NCBI GenBank assembly: GCA_029851415.1
Contig: CM056742.1
Span: 93,610,748-93,674,747 of the forward strand
From: Eretmocerus hayati
Lineage: Eukaryota > Arthropoda > Insecta > Hymenoptera > Aphelinidae
Length of the DNA stretch: 64,000 bases
Direction of reading: 5' to 3'
The notes below the pieces were generated by a model. It had not been told where the DNA came from. It ran no database searches and saw nothing but the letters and a program-made list of their open reading frames with translations. This document shows positions 60,357 to 64,000 of the stretch, piece after piece (the first letter of the stretch is position 1; every line of letters begins with the position of its first letter). A program made the translations under genes and the position numbers.

Positions 60357-61886
60357 TGTAACGTGGCGGGCATCAGCAGAGGGAATTCCCTGAAAAGATA
60401 AGCCCACCCAACGCTACCTCATTTATTTTAGGCCAGATCAGGTCAGGGCCAGGCACCCCGCAAGGGGCGGGACAGTGGGGCAAATTGGGAGCACCTGAAA
60501 ATCGCGAAAATATTCTGCGGACACTGTATATATATATATAATCGTATTGGAATAATCACTCTCCGGATTTACGAAATTACAAACGGAAGTTATTGCTATT
60601 AGGAACTCTCATTTCGAGGCACGCAGGCCAATAAACCTAATTACAACGCCATCTGTGGCGAAAACTGTCATTAAATCGTTCATTTCTCCAGTAACTCAAA
60701 GAAAATCACAATATCAAAAAGTCACTTTATAGTGGAAACACCCATGTACATTGGCGCGGAACCATTCACTGCACCGTTCCGGCGGAATCACCCATATACA
60801 CTGTGGGCGGAGCTAACGCGAGGGGTGGGAGCTATTCCCCAGCCGGCGGGACCGTCCCTCTCCAACTCTCCGCGCCTTCGTCTCCGGAAGTCAGAATGAT
60901 TACACAAAATGGCCGCTATAACGACCCGCGTGGCCCAGCATGGCCAAAACGTGCATGCGAATATTGGCACGGGGTGTTGGAGGGACACGGGTACGACGCG
61001 ATGGGTCGGCGGACAAGAAGGACACATCGCGTCGCGAGCTGGGGAGTAGGCCACCCGGTAGCCCTGGACACGACTCTCCGCCCGGGGGAGGGGGGGGGAG
61101 GGGGTGACGACAAGGGTGGATACACTCTGGGGAAGACGTAAGGCCACTCGACGCGTCCGTTTACGTTGTCCGGGCGCCCACGAAACAGGCTGAACTGCTG
61201 CGTGACTGCTGCTCTGCTACTGGAGCTGTTGTAGACCTGCTGCTGCTGCAGCTCTCTCTCTCTCTCTCTCTTATAGCCCTTGACCAAAACAGTGATTCAC
61301 TGAAATTATTATTATTATGAGTATATGTATATATATATATATATACATTATTTTCTATACACGATATTATATTTTCAACGGGCATATGTAATCATATGTA
61401 ATCAGATTTTTTGTCTGCGGACGAATAAAGGACATCTATCTATCTATCTAATAGCCCAGACCGGGTCACCCTCCAAAAACTGGGTCCCCTGGGCGAGATG
61501 TGGTCGTGTGAGGGGCCGCGTGTCAGCAGGAGCTGGCACAAGTCTTGGCACTCTCACTTTGTTCACCCACACACAAAATTCCTTGTTCACCCGCGGCGCG
61601 ATCACTGGACCCGTAATGGGTCACTACTCCTGGAGCACGCGGTGGATTTATGGGCACGATATACAGGGAGGTCTGTCTAGGCCGGCAGCCATCCCAAGAT
61701 TGCCAGCCGGCGATGCGCGGCGAGCTCCTCCAAACCCGCGCAAGCGCCGAGCCGCCCGGCTGGATGGGCTGGACGATGCTGCCACCACGATGGTAAGTAT
61801 ACACACAAAAAATCAGACCTTGATCTTTTTGGCCCGAGGTGACGACGAGAGCTTCTGTGGGGCGAAACGGAACGTTCCACGTTGCA
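60357..61886 (-). repeat. 5' LTR of the giant element
   Basis: 1530 bp with TG...CA ends. It contains a LINE 3' fragment (61272-61450) next to a CT microsatellite at the same relative site where the other LTR has the long LINE. A G-rich run lies at 61083-61103. The rest aligns with the 3' LTR. Confidence 0.9.
61272..61450 (+). mobile_element. 5'-truncated LINE 3' end in the 5' LTR
   Basis: About 180 bp with 'CTTGACCAAAAC', 'CATATGTAATCATATGTAAT', 'AATAAAGGA' and a (TCTA)n tail resembles the 3' end of the LINE at 36870-42267, but with much more divergence than between the LTRs, and with a different tail repeat. It sits directly after (CT)n. Confidence 0.7.
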
Positions 61887-62258
61887 AATCTGCCATGCAT
61901 TTAAGGCCGATCGAGGGTGCGCAAGACAGTTTTCTTACAAGGTTATGAATGTGGACCACGCCTTAGATAGGGTTAGGATCGGGATGCGTTCGCGGAATTC
62001 TTGTCAGATGCTCGAGCAATCATGAGAACCAATCTGCCATGGGTTTCGAGCTGATCAAAAGTGGGGAAGGCAGTCATTCTGGAGGTTAAGGATCCGAACG
62101 ACGCCGTAGATAGGGTTAGGATCGGAATGCGTTCGCTCAATTCCTCTCAGATACTCGGACCATCATGGGGACCAATCTGCTTTAGGGTTCAGACCAATCT
62201 GAGCTGCGGAAGACAGTTTTCCTCCGAGGTTATGAATCTTGACCACGCGGTGGATAGG
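61887..62258. repeat. 143-bp satellite, array 3 (right of the giant element)
   Basis: About two and a half monomers in the same orientation as before, continuing the monomer interrupted at 35933. The array switches orientation at about 62258. Confidence 0.88.
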
Positions 62259-63075
62259 GGAAATTCTGACAAGAATTTCGCGAACGCATTTTGATTCCAA
62301 CCCCATCTACGGCATGGTCAAGATTTATATTCTCGGAAGAAAACTGTCTTCCGCAGCTTTGGATGGCCTGAAACCCATGGCAGATAGGTCCTCATGACTG
62401 CTCTAAGATTTGTCAAAAAAATTGCGAACGCATCCCGATCCTAACCCTATCTACGGCGTCATCCAGATTCTTAACCTCCAAAATGACTGCCTCCCGCACT
62501 TCCGATCAGCTCGAAACCCGTGGCAGATTGGTTCGTATGATTGCCTGAGTATCTGACAAAAATTCCGCGAACGCATCCCGATCCTAACCCTATCCACGGC
62601 GTGGTCAAGATTCATAACATCGGAAGAAAGCTGTCTTCCGCAGCTTCGATCGGCCTGAAACCTATGGCAGATTTTTCCCCATGACTGCCCGAGTATTTGA
62701 CAAAAATTTCTCGAACGCTTTCCGATCCTAACCCTATTTACGGCGTTGTTCAGATTCATAACCTCCAAAATGACTGCGTCTCGCACTTCCGATCAGCTCG
62801 AAACCCATGGCAGATTGGTTCTTATAATTGACCGAGTGTCTGACAAAAATTCCGCGGACGCGTCCCGATCCTAACCTTTTCTACGGCGTGGGCCAGATTC
62901 ATGACTTCCAAAATGACTGCCCCCCGCACCTTTGATTGGCCTGAAACCCATGGCAGATTGGTCCTCGAGATTGCCCGAGTACCTGACAAGAATTTCGCGA
63001 ACGCATCCCGACCCTAACCCTATCTCCGGCGTGTTTCAATATCCTAACCTCCGAAAAAAGTCGTTTCTGCACCTC
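62259..63075. repeat. 143-bp satellite in inverted orientation
   Basis: About six monomers read as satellite on the minus strand (for example 'CCTAACCCTATCTACGGCGT', 'ACTGCCTCCCGCACTT'). The array ends with 'CTATCTCCGGCGTGTTTCAA', the exact mirror of the start of array 1 at 19742. Confidence 0.9.
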
Positions 63076-64000
63076 CGATCTAGCTGAATTTTGTTTTCCA
63101 TGTCATTACAAACTCAAATCTTCGTTCTTGTGGAATAAAAAAAATCCAGTACAAACTTGGTTCGGATCTGATCTCCATGTACATAGCTGCCAAAGAGTCT
63201 TTGAAGTTTTGAGAAGGCTATATACGTAGGGCTCACAGATTTCATTCTCGACATTCTTCTTTTGATTTGAGTGGCTACAAATCCACTTCAATCGCATCAA
63301 ATAGACTTCCACGATAGGTCATTTTGAGGGAAATTCGAAGAACTATTGTTTAAACCTAGTTTCATGAGCCCAAAACCTAATGGGCATGCTAGTGTGGCCG
63401 TTTTCTGTTCAAAACTGTGCTTTGAAAATGATTTTTCAGTGTTTTGACGACTGTTAAGGACTGAAATGATTCTTAGGAAATACATTTTCGATGTAAAATG
63501 ACTCGGAAAATACGATGACAATAAATCAGAGCTCTACAAGGAGTTCCGGCTCCATGAGAAATCGTTTTCCCCTTTTTTGACATTTTCACGCACAAAAAAA
63601 GTTCCAGGGAAGCCATATCTCAGAAGAAATACTTCAAATTTCTTTCACTTGTAGTGTGGAACAATATTAATGTAAATGAAAGTTGGAAAAATTTTTTGGG
63701 GGGGTCAAAAAAGATATGGGCTACACCGTGAATCAAGGATATTTTGAGTCTGGCAAGGGCCAGAACGGCTGATGAAGGCTTTGAGGGTGATAAATCGATA
63801 GGTTTCCGACCCCTCTTTCAAATGCCGTAAGCCGAATTGCGATTGGTGAGAATGGTCAAAAGTTATACGCAAATTGCCGAGGCAATGTTTCAAATCTTGG
63901 ATCGATAGCAAAATGCTCATATGGACCCAGGTAATGCGAACAAAAGTTTTATGGCCCTATGAACTGTTGGAACTATCTTCTTTCAACCTCATGAAACAGG
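63076..64000. repeat. Right arm of the large inverted repeat
   Basis: This is the inverted counterpart of about 18460-19741, lacking the MITE. It includes 'GGGCTACACCGTGAATCAAG' and, at the window end, a diverged copy of the coding remnant at 18247-18615 on the opposite strand. It continues beyond the window. Confidence 0.85.

Larger units (their letters stand above)
35934..61886 (-). mobile_element. Giant nested Ty3/gypsy-type LTR retrotransposon
   Basis: The element is bounded by direct LTRs (5' LTR 60357-61886, 3' LTR 35934-42796 on the minus strand) with TG...CA ends, and by a four-base AATC duplication (35930-35933, 61887-61890). The flanks rejoin as a single satellite monomer. Next to the 5' LTR is an 18-base primer site, and next to the 3' LTR a purine tract. 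Gene order is gag, protease, RT, RNase H, integrase, ORF3. It spans 25,953 bp, of which about 5.4 kb is a LINE in the 3' LTR and 6.8 kb a foldback element in ORF3. The original element was therefore about 13.7 kb. The LTRs differ by a few percent, so the insertion is not recent. Many nonsense codons show that it is inactive. Confidence 0.92.

Overview
This window reads as repeat-dense eukaryotic DNA, most likely from an arthropod and probably an insect. The evidence is short spliceosomal introns (about 58-69 bp) in transposon genes, Polinton/Maverick genes of the type common in insects, a Ty3/gypsy element with a tRNA-Arg-like primer site, a CR1/jockey-group LINE, foldback elements, TA-flanked MITEs and a 143-bp satellite. 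I recognise no ordinary host protein-coding gene. The species cannot be named from the sequence.

Layout. (1) About 1-17.7 kb is a degraded Polinton/Maverick (virus-like self-synthesising transposon). It holds a spliced accessory gene, a five-exon protein-primed DNA polymerase B, an OB-fold-like protein, a chromodomain integrase, two Polinton-specific proteins, a packaging ATPase split by a MITE, a PLA2-like protein, an adenovirus-type protease with an internal deletion, minor and major capsid proteins (the major one frameshifted), a second copy of the accessory gene, several small genes, and two tRNA genes. Most genes have their own TATA box, often overlapping the 3' end of the upstream gene. 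The region upstream of polB has three heat-shock elements just before a TATA box, and the last gene is followed by a canonical histone mRNA stem-loop. (2) 18.2-20.9 kb and 61.9-64 kb are inverted copies of one unit: a coding remnant, a spacer and the 143-bp satellite. (3) 20.9-26.3 kb is a foldback element whose arms are arrays of a 185-bp repeat; it is flanked by CCG and sits in the satellite. (4) 26.3-33.6 kb is satellite with higher-order structure. (5) 33.6-35.2 kb is a solo LTR with CAAT duplications. (6) 35.9-61.9 kb is one giant Ty3/gypsy-type LTR retrotransposon on the minus strand, inserted in the satellite with an AATC duplication.

The giant element has 1.5-kb TG...CA LTRs, a primer-binding site, a leader of 122-bp repeats, gag, pol, a splice-acceptor-preceded third ORF with zinc-knuckle-like motifs, and a polypurine tract. 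Its 3' LTR carries a nearly full-length LINE. Its third ORF is split by a 6.8-kb foldback element made of ~177-bp repeats, one arm of which holds a small MITE. Gag, pol and ORF3 carry about ten in-frame nonsense codons, whereas few frameshifts are evident. The order of events is readable: satellite, then LTR elements, then LINE and foldback insertions, then the MITE.

Start codons and intron boundaries were inferred by eye, and family names rest on motif recognition without any search.
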